Numbered from the stretch's first letter, positions 13,786 through 23,456 are shown. The stretch is 64,000 nt of DNA from JAHEZL01 sp964406465 (GCA_964406465.1 CAYORT010000010.1:40365-104364), one strand, 5' to 3'. Notes: generated by a model not told the origin, from the sequence alone. Numbers and translations are program-made.

Positions 13786-16167
13786 ATGACGCTTGTAATA
13801 TGTTTTCATTGTGGTGAATTGGTGAAAGATACATCTTTTACTGTTGATAGCAAGCAATTTTGCTGTGTGGGTTGCATGAATGTTTATTCGCTTTTGTCTA
13901 AGTCGGGACTCAATAATTATTATTCTTTAGAAAAGAGTCCGGGCTATTCCCCCATAGTGAAAGAAGAAGCTTTTGCCTTTTTAGATCTGCCTGCTGCGGT
14001 GGAGAAATTACTTGATTTCAAAAGCGATGATTTAGAAAAAGTGCGATTGGTATTACCGCAAATTCATTGCAGTTCGTGCGTTTATTTGCTGGAGAATTTG
14101 CATAAAATTAAAGACGGAATTTTGGCGGTTAATGTTAACTTTTCCATGAAGGAAGCTGCTGTGACTTACAATCCGCAAAAGGTTTCCTTAAAAGAAATTG
14201 CATTGCTTCTTACCAAGATTGGTTACGAACCAACATTTAAAAGAAAATCGGGAGGAGGCAAACGCAGCGACGCATATAAAAAGCAATTGTGGAAAATTGG
14301 AGTGGCAGGTTTTTGCTTTGGCAATATCATGTTGCTTAGTTTTCCCGAATATTTAGCCATTTCCGAAGTTTCTGCCGAGTTTAAAGATTTGTTTCGCTAT
14401 TTAAACATGTTGTTGATTTTACCTGTTCTCTTTTATTCGGGTACCGAGTATTTCGTGAACAGCTTCAACGCTTTAAAAATTAAGAAAATTAGCATCGATG
14501 TTCCTTTGGCTATAGGTATTGTGGCTTTGTTTGGTAGAAGTATGTATGAAGTTCTTACTGCTACTGGTGGTGGGTATTTTGATACTTTGGCCGGACTCAT
14601 ATTCTTGCTTTTAACGGGTAGATATTTTCAAAATAAAGTATTCGACGAATTTTCTTTTGAGCGTGAGTTGTATTCCTACTTTCCTTTGTCGGTAATCAAA
14701 AAAACTTCTACTTCCGAAGAGCGCGTTTTGATTGAAGATTTGCAACAAGGTGACATTATCATCATTAAGAATGAAGAGATTATTCCTTGCGATGCCGAAT
14801 TGATTTCCGAAAGTATTACCGCTGATTTAAGTTTCATTACCGGTGAGGCTATGCCTAAAGTTTTTACTGCTGGGGCAAGAATTTATGCAGGTAGCAAAGT
14901 AGCTGGTAAACCTGGTGAATTTAGAGTTTTGCAAAAGACCGATAAGAGTTATTTGGCGCGCTTGTGGGATGAAGTGAAGTCGAGTGGCAAAACAGATGTT
15001 CTTGAATCTCTCACTGGTTCGTTAAGCGGTTACTTTACGGCTTTGGTATTGCTCATTGCAAGTTTAGCCTTTGCACTTTATTATTTCGAAGGTAATGTAT
15101 CTGGTGCTTTCAATGCGCTTACAGCGGTGCTGCTAATTACTTGTCCGTGCGCATCGGCTCTTTCTGCGCCCATGGCTTTGGGCAACGCCATACGTTTGCT
15201 GGCACGAAAAGGGTTTTATTTAAAGAATGCTTTTGTGGTAGAAAAAATAGCCCATGTTGAAAATGTTGTTTTAGATAAAACGGGTACTATCACTGTTGCA
15301 GAGAAGGTTGAAGTAAGCTATCATGGAAAAGAACTAGATCAGCAAGAAAGGTCTTTGGTATATTCGGCAGTAAACTCAAGCAATCACCCTTTAAGCAGAA
15401 TTTTAGCAACTCAGCTAAAACACAATTCTACTATGATTGCTGCCGATGCTTATGAAGAAATAAAAGGAAAAGGTATAGATGCTACCATCAACGGAATTCA
15501 AATTCATGTTGGTTCGGCATTGTTTACAAAAGCTACCAGTACCGGAGAAGAACCAAATAAAGGTTATGGTTCTGTGGTTCATATTTCTATTAATGGAATA
15601 TATAAAGGTTATTTTTTCATTGAGAGCAAATACCGTGAAGGATTGTGGGAAATGCTTGAAGAACTGGGCAATGAAGCCAATTTGTTTTTACTGAGCGGCG
15701 ACCACAAAGATGAAAATCCTAAACTCTTTGAATACTTTGGCAATAACATGGTATTTCATCAGAGTCCGGAAGGAAAAAAAGAATATATTGAATTGCTTAA
15801 GAAGCGTGGAAGCACCATGATGGTGGGCGATGGAATTAACGATGGCGTGGCGCTTAAAGTGAGCGATGTGGGTATAGCTGTTGCCGATAATGTGAATTCA
15901 TTTTACCCTTCTGCTCACGTGATTTTAGATGGAAAAATGTTTAACGAGTTACCTGGAATGCTGAGCTACTCTAAAAAGGTATTGCGCGTAATTTATGCGT
16001 GTTTAAGTTTGTCGTTTCTATACAATATAGTAGGAATGTATTTTGCCTGCACTTTACAAGTTACGCCTTTGTTTGCGGCTATTTTAATGCCCATTAGTTC
16101 GGTAACCGTAGTGTCTTTGGCCGTATTGGGAACCTATCTTTCGTACCGAAAAGTGTTTAAAGTGTAG
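13786..16167 (+). CDS. ccoI: Copper-transporting P-type ATPase CcoI/FixI-type
   Basis: 793 residues from ATG 13786 (MTLVICFHCGELVKD). A TTG at 13765 would extend it, but the predicted promoter covers that stretch, so I use the ATG. The N-terminus has a Cys-rich metal-binding region ('CFHCGE', 'FCCVGCMNVYSLL') typical of FixI, then a ferredoxin-like HMA domain with 'HCSSC' (~95-99). Catalytic marks are 'TCPCASALSAP' (CPC, ~451), the phosphorylated 'DKTGTIT' (~497) and 'GDGINDG' (~681). FixI-type ATPases export Cu(I) for cbb3 oxidase assembly. With ccoS and ccoG elsewhere, this completes the assembly set in the window and shares their box type. Confidence 0.93.
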   Translation: MTLVICFHCGELVKDTSFTVDSKQFCCVGCMNVYSLLSKSGLNNYYSLEKSPGYSPIVKEEAFAFLDLPAAVEKLLDFKSDDLEKVRLVLPQIHCSSCVYLLENLHKIKDGILAVNVNFSMKEAAVTYNPQKVSLKEIALLLTKIGYEPTFKRKSGGGKRSDAYKKQLWKIGVAGFCFGNIMLLSFPEYLAISEVSAEFKDLFRYLNMLLILPVLFYSGTEYFVNSFNALKIKKISIDVPLAIGIVALFGRSMYEVLTATGGGYFDTLAGLIFLLLTGRYFQNKVFDEFSFERELYSYFPLSVIKKTSTSEERVLIEDLQQGDIIIIKNEEIIPCDAELISESITADLSFITGEAMPKVFTAGARIYAGSKVAGKPGEFRVLQKTDKSYLARLWDEVKSSGKTDVLESLTGSLSGYFTALVLLIASLAFALYYFEGNVSGAFNALTAVLLITCPCASALSAPMALGNAIRLLARKGFYLKNAFVVEKIAHVENVVLDKTGTITVAEKVEVSYHGKELDQQERSLVYSAVNSSNHPLSRILATQLKHNSTMIAADAYEEIKGKGIDATINGIQIHVGSALFTKATSTGEEPNKGYGSVVHISINGIYKGYFFIESKYREGLWEMLEELGNEANLFLLSGDHKDENPKLFEYFGNNMVFHQSPEGKKEYIELLKKRGSTMMVGDGINDGVALKVSDVGIAVADNVNSFYPSAHVILDGKMFNELPGMLSYSKKVLRVIYACLSLSFLYNIVGMYFACTLQVTPLFAAILMPISSVTVVSLAVLGTYLSYRKVFKV

Positions 16168-16207
16168 TCGTGTAGCTTGCATAATTGTTTTATATTTAAA
16201 GCAAATT

Positions 16208-17422
16208 ATGTCGCGAAAAAAATACCTGCTTTTATTGTTTCTTGCATGGATTTCTCCCATCCTTTGCGGTTTGCTTTGGGGTAAAATAGCTTTACTAATT
16301 TATACGCTGCTACTGTCGGTTTTATTGGTTAAATCATTGCAACGAAAATGGCTCAATTATCTTCTGTATTCTCTTATTTTTCTTTCGGTGGTGGATATTA
16401 TGCTGAATCTGTTCAATAGGTATAGAGTGAATCAGCAAACTTTATTTGTGGAGACCGAAATTCCTTTGGTGCACAAATACAAGGCTAATAGTACACTAAA
16501 TGTGGATTATATCGATGGAGAGTTAGGTAGCAATGCAAAAAAATATCCTTTGCAAATACGCATAGATAATTTGGGGTATAGAAATAATAAGCATACGCAA
16601 GATAGTTGTGATGTTTTGTTGTTGGGAGATTCATTCGGAGTAGGAAATGCTGAGCAAGACAGTATAATTTCTGAATTGATGTACAGCGATCATCACTTGA
16701 ATACCTATAATTTGTCGGTTTCGGGGAATGGTCCGTGGGAGCAGCATTTACTGCTTACTCAAGACCTTTCTAAAGTTAAATTAAAGAAGGGTGCAACAGT
16801 GGTTTGGTTGCTCTTTGCAGGCAATGATTTAGAAGGAAATTTTTATCCCTTAGGTGAAGAAGAGGAACTGAATTCTTTTCGTTATAGATGGAGCAGATTT
16901 CGCGATGATTATTTCACCTTTCGTTCACAGTCGCCCTTAAGAAATTTGTCGGCGGTAGTAACAAATCAATCAAGCGATAGGGTAGAGGCTAAGAACTCGG
17001 AAATGAAATTTTATGCGCCTTATATAAAAGAATCAAAAGATTGGTTGTGTTGCGATTGCGATGTTAGTTTTCACAAAAATATTACGCTATTTAAGAACAC
17101 TCTTGCTTGCACCATTAAGTATTTACAAGATCGAGATTTAAATGTGCATATTTATTTATTGCCATCCAAAGAAGAGGTGTATGGCGGCTTGCTAGAAGGA
17201 GGGAGTCCATGGGTAATTAACGATTTTGAATCGCCATTAAGTAGAGTGATTCGTGAAATCGCGCAAACCAATAACGTAGAATATCTCGATTTAAAGTCGG
17301 CCCTAATGGTAAGTTCCGCCGAGCACAAAACATTTTATTATTGGAATTACGACACCCATCTCAATCACAAGGGAAACAAGCTAATTAGTGATATTATTTC
17401 AGAGCGGGTGTTGAATCGATAG
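16208..17422 (+). CDS. Membrane-anchored SGNH/GDSL-like hydrolase
   Basis: 404 residues. Two or three membrane helices occupy ~5-65. The remainder looks periplasmic and SGNH-like: block I 'VLLLGDSFGVGNAEQ' (~138-152) with the candidate Ser, an Asn-containing 'GNGPWEQ' and 'LFAGNDLEGN', and near the end 'YDTHLNHKGNKLISD' with the Asp-x-x-His pair. Such proteins can act as esterases or O-acyl transferases on cell-surface glycans. Substrate unknown. It follows ccoI by 40 bp with its own AT-rich promoter region, and a terminator-like hairpin follows ~80 bp after the stop. Confidence 0.7.
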   Translation: MSRKKYLLLLFLAWISPILCGLLWGKIALLIYTLLLSVLLVKSLQRKWLNYLLYSLIFLSVVDIMLNLFNRYRVNQQTLFVETEIPLVHKYKANSTLNVDYIDGELGSNAKKYPLQIRIDNLGYRNNKHTQDSCDVLLLGDSFGVGNAEQDSIISELMYSDHHLNTYNLSVSGNGPWEQHLLLTQDLSKVKLKKGATVVWLLFAGNDLEGNFYPLGEEEELNSFRYRWSRFRDDYFTFRSQSPLRNLSAVVTNQSSDRVEAKNSEMKFYAPYIKESKDWLCCDCDVSFHKNITLFKNTLACTIKYLQDRDLNVHIYLLPSKEEVYGGLLEGGSPWVINDFESPLSRVIREIAQTNNVEYLDLKSALMVSSAEHKTFYYWNYDTHLNHKGNKLISDIISERVLNR

Positions 17423-17795
17423 TCTTGATTAATATAAAGAATAGTCTGTAATCAACCATTTGTCGCACGAAATCACATTAAAGGATATATGCAAAAAAGA
17501 AAAAGTTGGACGGGCATCCAACTTTTTCTAACCTAACCTAACTAAACTTTTTACAGCTTTTGAACTGTATGGGAGTATATTTTAGTATTACAAATATACG
17601 GCATAAAATTTAAAAAGCAAGTTTCGTCTAAAAAAAAATCTAATTCGTCGAAAAAATACGGGTTTATGTCTAAAATGTTAAGCTAATTTACTGATTGCTA
17701 TTGCTTTCGCAGTTTTTAAGTCGTATATTACAAATCGCATCAGGGGATTTTATCTACACAGTCACAGGTACTTAAAATAAAAAAAAGGGGTTATT
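17423..17795 (+). other. Non-coding region between SGNH gene and NarL-type regulator
   Basis: 373 bp. It contains the hairpin at 17500-17527, a possible 15-codon reading frame over that hairpin (17489-17536), a short direct repeat CTAACCTAACCTAACTAA right after it, a very AT-rich stretch, and a candidate promoter (TTG 17701-17703, TATATTAC 17724-17731, 20-bp spacer) giving a ~60-nt leader for the regulator. Confidence 0.5.
17500..17527. terminator. Hairpin with A/T tails, likely bidirectional terminator
   Basis: 11-bp arms AAAAAGTTGGA / TCCAACTTTTT with a 6-bp loop CGGGCA. The T-tract suits termination of the SGNH transcript. Confidence 0.65.
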
Positions 17796-18452
17796 ATGAC
17801 AGGTTTAAAGGTATTGTTAGTAGACGATCATCGCTTAATTAGAAAGGCGATTTCTACTTTACTAAGTAATGAAGATGAGATTGATACCGTTTGGGAGGCT
17901 AGCAATGCCAACGGATGTTTTCAATTGATGGAAATGGAAAGTCCAGACATAGTTTTGATGGATATTTCATTAGACGACATCGACGGAATAACAATCACCA
18001 AAGAACTTCTTCAAAAACACCCGCAATTGAAAGTAATTATCTTATCCATGCATATGGAAGAGAATTACATCAAACAAAGTATCAAGGCAGGAGCAAAAGG
18101 ATATATCTTGAAAAATTCTCCGCATGAGGATTTGGTGAATGCTGTATTTGAAGTGGCTCAGGGCGGACAGTATTTCGCGCAAGAGGTATCGAAGATTATG
18201 GCGCAAAACTATTTGATGGCCGAGAAAACTACCGATTCACGTTACCATAAAGATGAAATCTTAACCAAACGCGAATTAGAAATTGTGAAACTTGTGACCG
18301 AAGGTTTAAACAACCAAAAGATTGCCGATCTGCTTTGTATTAGCCACAGAACAGTAGATACGCATAGAACCAACATTATGCAGAAAGTGAAAGTGAAGAA
18401 TGTTGCCGAGTTGGTTCGCTATGCCATTAAAAACCGTTTGGTTGAAATATAA
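17796..18452 (+). CDS. NarL/FixJ-family response regulator
   Basis: 218 residues: receiver domain (1-~120) with 'LLVDDHRLIRKAI' and the phosphoacceptor Asp in 'IVLMDISLDDIDG', then a LuxR-type helix-turn-helix (~150-215) with 'LTKRELEIVKLVTEGLNNQK' and 'IADLLCISHRTVDTHRTNIM'. No histidine kinase is adjacent, so its partner is elsewhere. An A/G-rich stretch (AAAAAAAAGGGG) precedes the ATG. A perfect palindromic terminator follows. Confidence 0.92.
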   Translation: MTGLKVLLVDDHRLIRKAISTLLSNEDEIDTVWEASNANGCFQLMEMESPDIVLMDISLDDIDGITITKELLQKHPQLKVIILSMHMEENYIKQSIKAGAKGYILKNSPHEDLVNAVFEVAQGGQYFAQEVSKIMAQNYLMAEKTTDSRYHKDEILTKRELEIVKLVTEGLNNQKIADLLCISHRTVDTHRTNIMQKVKVKNVAELVRYAIKNRLVEI

Positions 18453-18484
18453 ATCACATCACCTAAAACCTAACCTAGTGATGG

Positions 18485-18516
18485 AGGCCAGAATTTTAAA
18501 ATTCTGGCCTTTTTTA
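18485..18516 (+). terminator. Rho-independent terminator of the NarL-type regulator
   Basis: A perfect 26-bp palindrome (AGGCCAGAATTTT / AAAATTCTGGCCT) followed by a run of T. Confidence 0.9.
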
Positions 18517-18525
18517 TGTCAAAAA

Positions 18526-18552
18526 AAAAGCTTGAGAAATTCTCAAGCTTTT
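18526..18552 (-). terminator. Terminator of the SET-domain gene
   Basis: AAAAGCTTGAGAA / TTCTCAAGCTTTT with one-base loop. On the minus strand it is followed by a T-run, so it ends the transcript coming from 19187. Confidence 0.85.
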
Positions 18553-18572
18553 CTAAGGGTGATCTTATTTTC

Positions 18573-19187
18573 TTACTTAGCAACTGCTACTTTACTTTTT
18601 TTTTCAACGCAGCGCAAATTAGCTATTGATTTAAATTTAGATGGATCAGCAAACATAGCATCCAACTCTTTCTTAATGCCTTCTTCAACCAAAGGCAATA
18701 GGGGTTGTTCTACGCTATATAAGCTTTTCAATGCATTTTTAATTTCCACATCCCATACAGGAGCCAAATTATCTAAGTCTTCAGGGTGAATGTGTCCGCG
18801 ACAATTTGTTGCGCCGCAACCACAAGGAAATGAAAAATCTAAATTGAAAATTCCATACTCATCGGTGATTTCCTCTCCAGCTTGAATATCGCGAATAGCA
18901 ATTTCAAATCCGTATCCAGTACTAATCGTATTTCTGTTGCAATTGTGATTTACGTATTTACCCAAATCCCAGCTCAAGATTCTAATGCCTCTTTCATCAA
19001 TGTAAGAGTATTTCTCAATAACATCTTGCATTGGTTTAGAATGCTTGGCATATTGCTCATCGTCAACCTCAATTTCAAGGCTGTCTTTTACATAAACTAT
19101 CGTTCCTTTTGGAATAAATTTCTTAGCAAAAATACCGTAGCCAATCGCGTCGCTTACGTGTTTAATCTCAGTGGCGGGATGAATCAT
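18573..19187 (-). CDS. SET-domain protein (putative lysine methyltransferase)
   Basis: 204 residues. SET motifs occur in order: 'AIGYGIFAKKFIPKGTIVY' (~14-32), 'KYVNHNCNRNTIS' (~77-89, the NHxC SAM-binding motif), 'AGEEITDEYGI' (~103-113, with the catalytic-region Tyr), then a post-SET Cys cluster 'FPCGCGATNCRGH' (~119-131) that binds zinc in eukaryotic enzymes. The rest is a helical C-terminal tail. It has its own terminator and stands alone before alaS. SET proteins with post-SET cysteines are sporadic in bacteria; the target is unknown. Confidence 0.85.
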   Translation of the reverse strand: MIHPATEIKHVSDAIGYGIFAKKFIPKGTIVYVKDSLEIEVDDEQYAKHSKPMQDVIEKYSYIDERGIRILSWDLGKYVNHNCNRNTISTGYGFEIAIRDIQAGEEITDEYGIFNLDFSFPCGCGATNCRGHIHPEDLDNLAPVWDVEIKNALKSLYSVEQPLLPLVEEGIKKELDAMFADPSKFKSIANLRCVEKKSKVAVAK

Positions 19188-19311
19188 CTGTCTGTTTAAA
19201 TTTTTTATTATCGGACTTAAAGTTTGAATTATTCCACGAATAATTAAAATCGAAGCACCACTATTTTTCGATTATTTATGAACATATTAACAAGTCGCGA
19301 AAAACAAGGCA

Positions 19312-21918
19312 TTACAGCACAATTTGTTTTGCTTTCTCCAATGCCGAACCTATGCCGCCTAAATTATTACCGCCAGCTGTTGCGTAGAATGGCTGACCAC
19401 CGCCGCCGCCTTGAATCTCTTTAGCCAATTCGCGAACGATATTTGACGCATTCCAACCTTTCGATTTCACCAACTCTTCGTTGATCACCACCGTTAAATT
19501 TGGTTTACCGCCAATCTCTGCAGCCAGCACCATAAATAAGTTTGGTACCTCAGCTTTCAATTGGAAGGATAAATCTTTAATGGCATCTGCCGACTCTAAA
19601 GTGATTTTTTTTGCTAAGAAGCTTACGCCGCCCAACTGCTCAATTTCTTTAAGTAATTCAACTTTTAACCCTTTGGCTTTTTCGCTCAACAACGAAGAAA
19701 TATCTTTATTCAATTTAGCATTGTCGTCAATCAACTGTTGAACCGATTTTTTTAAATCTTTTGGATTTTTTAAAACCTCTTTAACTTCTTGTAAAAGTTG
19801 CAATTGTTCGTTGATGTAAGCGTCGGCTTTTTCACCTGTAATGGCTTCAATTCTTCTGATGCCTGCAGCAACTGCGCTTTCAGAAAGCACAATTACTTTA
19901 CCTATTTGAACAGTAGATTTAACGTGAGTACCACCGCACAATTCCACCGATTCGCCAAACTGTACCATACGCACTTTATCGCCATATTTTTCGCCAAACA
20001 AAGCCATCGCTCCGCATTTTTTAGCTTCGTCGATAGCTATTGCTCTTTCTTCTTGTAAGGCGATATTTGCGCGAATATTTTGGTTTACCAAATCTTCAAT
20101 TTGTTTCAACTCTTCTTCGGTCACTTTTTGAAAGTGAGAGAAGTCGAAACGCAAATTATTTTCATTTACCAATGAACCTTTTTGCTCAACGTGTGTACCT
20201 AAAACTTTGCGTAAAGCGTGGTGCAATAAATGTGTTGCCGAGTGGTTTGCCTCCGTCGCCAATCGCTTCGATTTGTTCACTACTGCTTTCACTTCAGCAC
20301 TTACATCTTTTGGCATCTTATCTAAGAAATGAAGAAACACTCCGTTTTCTTTTTTACAATCTATTACCGAATATTTTTCACCTGCCACTTCAAAGAATCC
20401 GCGATCGCCCACTTGGCCGCCACCTTCTGCATAAAAAGGTGTTTCAGCCAATTCCACTTGAATCAACTCTTTTCCTTTTGTTTTTACTTTACGGTAACGC
20501 AATATTTTTGATGTAGCTTCCAATTGATCATAACCAACAAATTTGCCCTCTCCAGCATTTACCGAAATCCAATCATCGGTTTCAACAGCCGATGCAGAAC
20601 GAGAACGTTCTTTTTGTTTTTCGAGTTCGGCAGCGAATCCTTTCATATCGACCGTGAGGCCTTTTTCACGAGCTAACAAATCTGTTAAGTCAATTGGGAA
20701 ACCGTAGGTATCAAAAAGTTCAAAGGCAAATACTCCTTCGATTTCTTTAGATTTTAGACTTTCAACTTTAGACTCAAACTTCTGAATTCCTTTTTCAAGC
20801 GTTCTCAAGAAATTTTGTTCTTCTTCTTTAATTACCTTTTCAATAAACTCTTGTTGTTTTTGCAACTCGGGGAAGAATTTGCCCATTTGTTCATTCAACA
20901 CTTCCACCAACTGATAGATGAAAGGTTCGTTCATATTCAATTTACTGTAGCCATAGCGTACAGCTCTTCTTAAGATACGACGAATAACATAACCAGCACC
21001 TGTGTTAGAAGGCATTTGTCCGTCGGCAATAGCAAACGACACCGCACGAATATGATCGGATATCACACGAATTGCGATATCGGTTTCTTCCTTAACCCCA
21101 TATTTTTTGTTGGTGATTTTTTCTATTCTATAGATAAGCGGAGTGAAAACATCGGTATCGTAGTTTGATGTTTTACCTTGTAGGGTGCGCACCAAACGTT
21201 CGAAGCCCATTCCTGTATCAACGTGCTGAGCAGGTAGCTTTTCTAAAGAACCATCTGCTTTACGATTGAATTCCATGAACACGTTATTCCAAACTTCAAT
21301 CACTTGAGGGTGGTCGTTGTTCACTAATGAAGCACCACTTACTTTTTTTCTATCTTCATCTGATCTTCCGTCGTAGTGAATCTCGCTACATGGTCCGCAT
21401 GGCCCTTGGTCGCCCATCTCCCAAAAGTTATCTTTCTTATTGCCGTTTAAGATTCTATCCTCAGCGATATATTTTTTCCATTCGTCGTAAGCTTCTTGAT
21501 CGAAACCAAGGTTCGCTTCTTTGTCGCCCTCAAAAACGGTAACATACAAACGATCTTTATCTATTTTATAAACTTCTGTAAGCAACTGCCAAGCCCACTC
21601 GATAGCTTCTTTTTTGAAATAATCGCCAAACGACCAGTTACCTAGCATTTCGAACATGGTGTGGTGGTAAGTATCAACACCCACTTCTTCCAAGTCATTG
21701 TGTTTACCCGATACACGCAAGCATTTTTGTGTATTGGCAATGCGTGGGTATTTTACAGGTGCATTACCTAAGAATATATCTTTAAATTGATTCATCCCCG
21801 CGTTGGTAAACATTAGGGTTGGATCGTTTTTAACTACCATAGGAGCCGAAGGAACGATGTGGTGTCCTTTGCTCTCGAAAAATTTCATAAACTGTTCGCG
21901 TACTTCTGCAGCTTTCAT
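19312..21918 (-). CDS. alaS: Alanine-tRNA ligase
   Basis: 868 residues, full length. Class II catalytic core with 'PTLMFTNAGMNQFKDIFLG' and the Gly-rich 'GAGYVIRRILRRAVRYG'. The editing domain has the zinc-binding 'HSATHLLHHALR' and 'CGGTH' motifs. The C-terminal DHHA1-type domain ends with 'GGGGGQPFYATAGG'. It charges tRNA-Ala and removes mischarged Ser/Gly. It diverges from the M23 peptidase gene over ~130 bp. Confidence 0.97.
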   Translation of the reverse strand: MKAAEVREQFMKFFESKGHHIVPSAPMVVKNDPTLMFTNAGMNQFKDIFLGNAPVKYPRIANTQKCLRVSGKHNDLEEVGVDTYHHTMFEMLGNWSFGDYFKKEAIEWAWQLLTEVYKIDKDRLYVTVFEGDKEANLGFDQEAYDEWKKYIAEDRILNGNKKDNFWEMGDQGPCGPCSEIHYDGRSDEDRKKVSGASLVNNDHPQVIEVWNNVFMEFNRKADGSLEKLPAQHVDTGMGFERLVRTLQGKTSNYDTDVFTPLIYRIEKITNKKYGVKEETDIAIRVISDHIRAVSFAIADGQMPSNTGAGYVIRRILRRAVRYGYSKLNMNEPFIYQLVEVLNEQMGKFFPELQKQQEFIEKVIKEEEQNFLRTLEKGIQKFESKVESLKSKEIEGVFAFELFDTYGFPIDLTDLLAREKGLTVDMKGFAAELEKQKERSRSASAVETDDWISVNAGEGKFVGYDQLEATSKILRYRKVKTKGKELIQVELAETPFYAEGGGQVGDRGFFEVAGEKYSVIDCKKENGVFLHFLDKMPKDVSAEVKAVVNKSKRLATEANHSATHLLHHALRKVLGTHVEQKGSLVNENNLRFDFSHFQKVTEEELKQIEDLVNQNIRANIALQEERAIAIDEAKKCGAMALFGEKYGDKVRMVQFGESVELCGGTHVKSTVQIGKVIVLSESAVAAGIRRIEAITGEKADAYINEQLQLLQEVKEVLKNPKDLKKSVQQLIDDNAKLNKDISSLLSEKAKGLKVELLKEIEQLGGVSFLAKKITLESADAIKDLSFQLKAEVPNLFMVLAAEIGGKPNLTVVINEELVKSKGWNASNIVRELAKEIQGGGGGQPFYATAGGNNLGGIGSALEKAKQIVL

Positions 21919-22050
21919 AAAAAAATGTGTTCAATGTTTAAGGTTTAAAGTTTAATGTTGCGTAAACTCCCTAACCTTCAGGGCTTGAAATAAAAGAAAA
22001 AATGTCCTATATTCACGACCCTTGTTAATTTGGCAAATCTAAGTAATCGT

Positions 22051-23001
22051 ATGTCAAAAGAGAAATTTGGAGTAGGACAATCGATAAAATATGCGAAAAG
22101 AAAACCGCGTAAGGCTTTGGTGTTTCTTTTAGTGGTTACCGTTATTGCCTTTTTAATTAACATGGCTTTGCTTCCTTACCTAGAGAAATATGTTTCTAAA
22201 AGGAAATCAAGAGAGATTGATAAGCTTAAATATGAATATGCCCTCATGAGCTTGCGAATGGAGCGTATGAACAAACAGCTTCAGGAAATTAGCAATCAAG
22301 ACGATAGTTTATATGCATCTGTTTTTGGCTTGACTCCCTTAACTGAAGAACAAAGAATGGCAGGGGTAGGCGGTCATAACATGAATGCCGATTTGAATGG
22401 CTATGAGTATTCATATCTTATGAAAACCACCAATACCAAGCTTAAGGCTTTGGAGGCAAAAATTCAGGTGCAGGAAGAATCTTTTAAGCGAATTCAGAAA
22501 AAAGCAAAAGATATCGCTCAAAAAATTGCAAGTATTCCGGCTATTCAACCTTTAACAAATAAACATAATGTGCAGTTGAGCTCGGGCTTTGGTATGCGTT
22601 TGCATCCGGTACATGAAACGTATAAAATGCATACCGGACAAGATTTTACAGCGCCCAAGGGGACGCCCATACATGCCACTGGCGATGGGGAAGTGGTGTT
22701 TGCGGGCAACGATCACAATGGCTACGGCAAACATGTAATCATTAAACATGGTTATGGATTTCAAACCTTGTACGGACACATGAGTCGTATAGATGTGCAA
22801 AAGGGAGATAAGGTGAAGCGCGGTGATGTGATAGGAGGTGTGGGTTCAACAGGTACGTCTACCGCAATGCACCTGCATTACGAGGTGATTAAGAAAGGAG
22901 CCAAAGTTGACCCTGCCAATTATTTCTTTAATGATATTACCTATCGAGAATATCGCGAGATGATGGAAATTTCACGACGTATCAATCGTGCGCTTGATTA
23001 G
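22051..23001 (+). CDS. Membrane-anchored M23 peptidase
   Basis: 316 residues from ATG 22051; an upstream in-frame TTG (22030) overlaps the TTAATTTGG promoter-like stretch. One membrane helix (~27-47) is followed by a coiled coil (~55-175) and a LytM/M23 domain (~185-300) with all zinc ligands: 'HTGQDF' (HxxxD) and 'HLHYEV' (HxH), with 'GYGKHVIIKHGYG' and 'LYGHMSRI' between. It cleaves peptidoglycan crosslinks or regulates such enzymes; membrane anchor plus coiled coil is typical of Bacteroidota family members next to alaS. Confidence 0.92.
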   Translation: MSKEKFGVGQSIKYAKRKPRKALVFLLVVTVIAFLINMALLPYLEKYVSKRKSREIDKLKYEYALMSLRMERMNKQLQEISNQDDSLYASVFGLTPLTEEQRMAGVGGHNMNADLNGYEYSYLMKTTNTKLKALEAKIQVQEESFKRIQKKAKDIAQKIASIPAIQPLTNKHNVQLSSGFGMRLHPVHETYKMHTGQDFTAPKGTPIHATGDGEVVFAGNDHNGYGKHVIIKHGYGFQTLYGHMSRIDVQKGDKVKRGDVIGGVGSTGTSTAMHLHYEVIKKGAKVDPANYFFNDITYREYREMMEISRRINRALD

Positions 23002-23036
23002 CATATTTTTATATCTTTACCCACAAAATTTTCACA

Positions 23037-23372
23037 GTGCCCTATAAGGAAAAAGAAACGTCTAAATTGTACTACACCATTGGTGAAGTAGCCGAAATGT
23101 TTGAAGTAAACACGTCGCTAATTCGCTTTTGGGAAAAAGAATTTGAAATTCTTAAACCTAAAAAAAGCAAAAAGGGAAATCGTTTGTTCACCAAAGACGA
23201 CGTAGAAAATTTTAAGCTCATTCATCACCTCGTTAAGGAAAGAGGTTTCACCCTAAATGGCGCTAAAGACAAGCTTAAAAAGCATAAGTTTGAGGCAAAG
23301 AAGGAAGTGGAGATGGTGCAATCTTTAGAAAAAGTGAAGAAATTTTTGCTGGCTCTTAAGAAGGAGTTGTAG
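23037..23372 (+). CDS. MerR-family regulator (GTG start)
   Basis: 111 residues starting at GTG 23037. A winged-helix MerR domain (~10-80) is clear: 'YYTIGEVAEMFEVNTSLIRF', 'WEKEFEILKPKKSKKGNRLF', then 'DVENFKLIHHLVKERGFTL'. A short basic helix follows and there is no effector domain. Small MerR proteins of this kind are conserved in Bacteroidota beside an M23 peptidase; targets are unknown. It follows the peptidase by 35 bp. Confidence 0.88.
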   Translation: MPYKEKETSKLYYTIGEVAEMFEVNTSLIRFWEKEFEILKPKKSKKGNRLFTKDDVENFKLIHHLVKERGFTLNGAKDKLKKHKFEAKKEVEMVQSLEKVKKFLLALKKEL

Positions 23373-23456
23373 TATTTTTTGCAAAAAAAATTTTTTTTTG
23401 AAACCTTTCAGATGTTTGTTCAGTAAGGGTAAATCCAAACCTTAAAACAAACTGTT

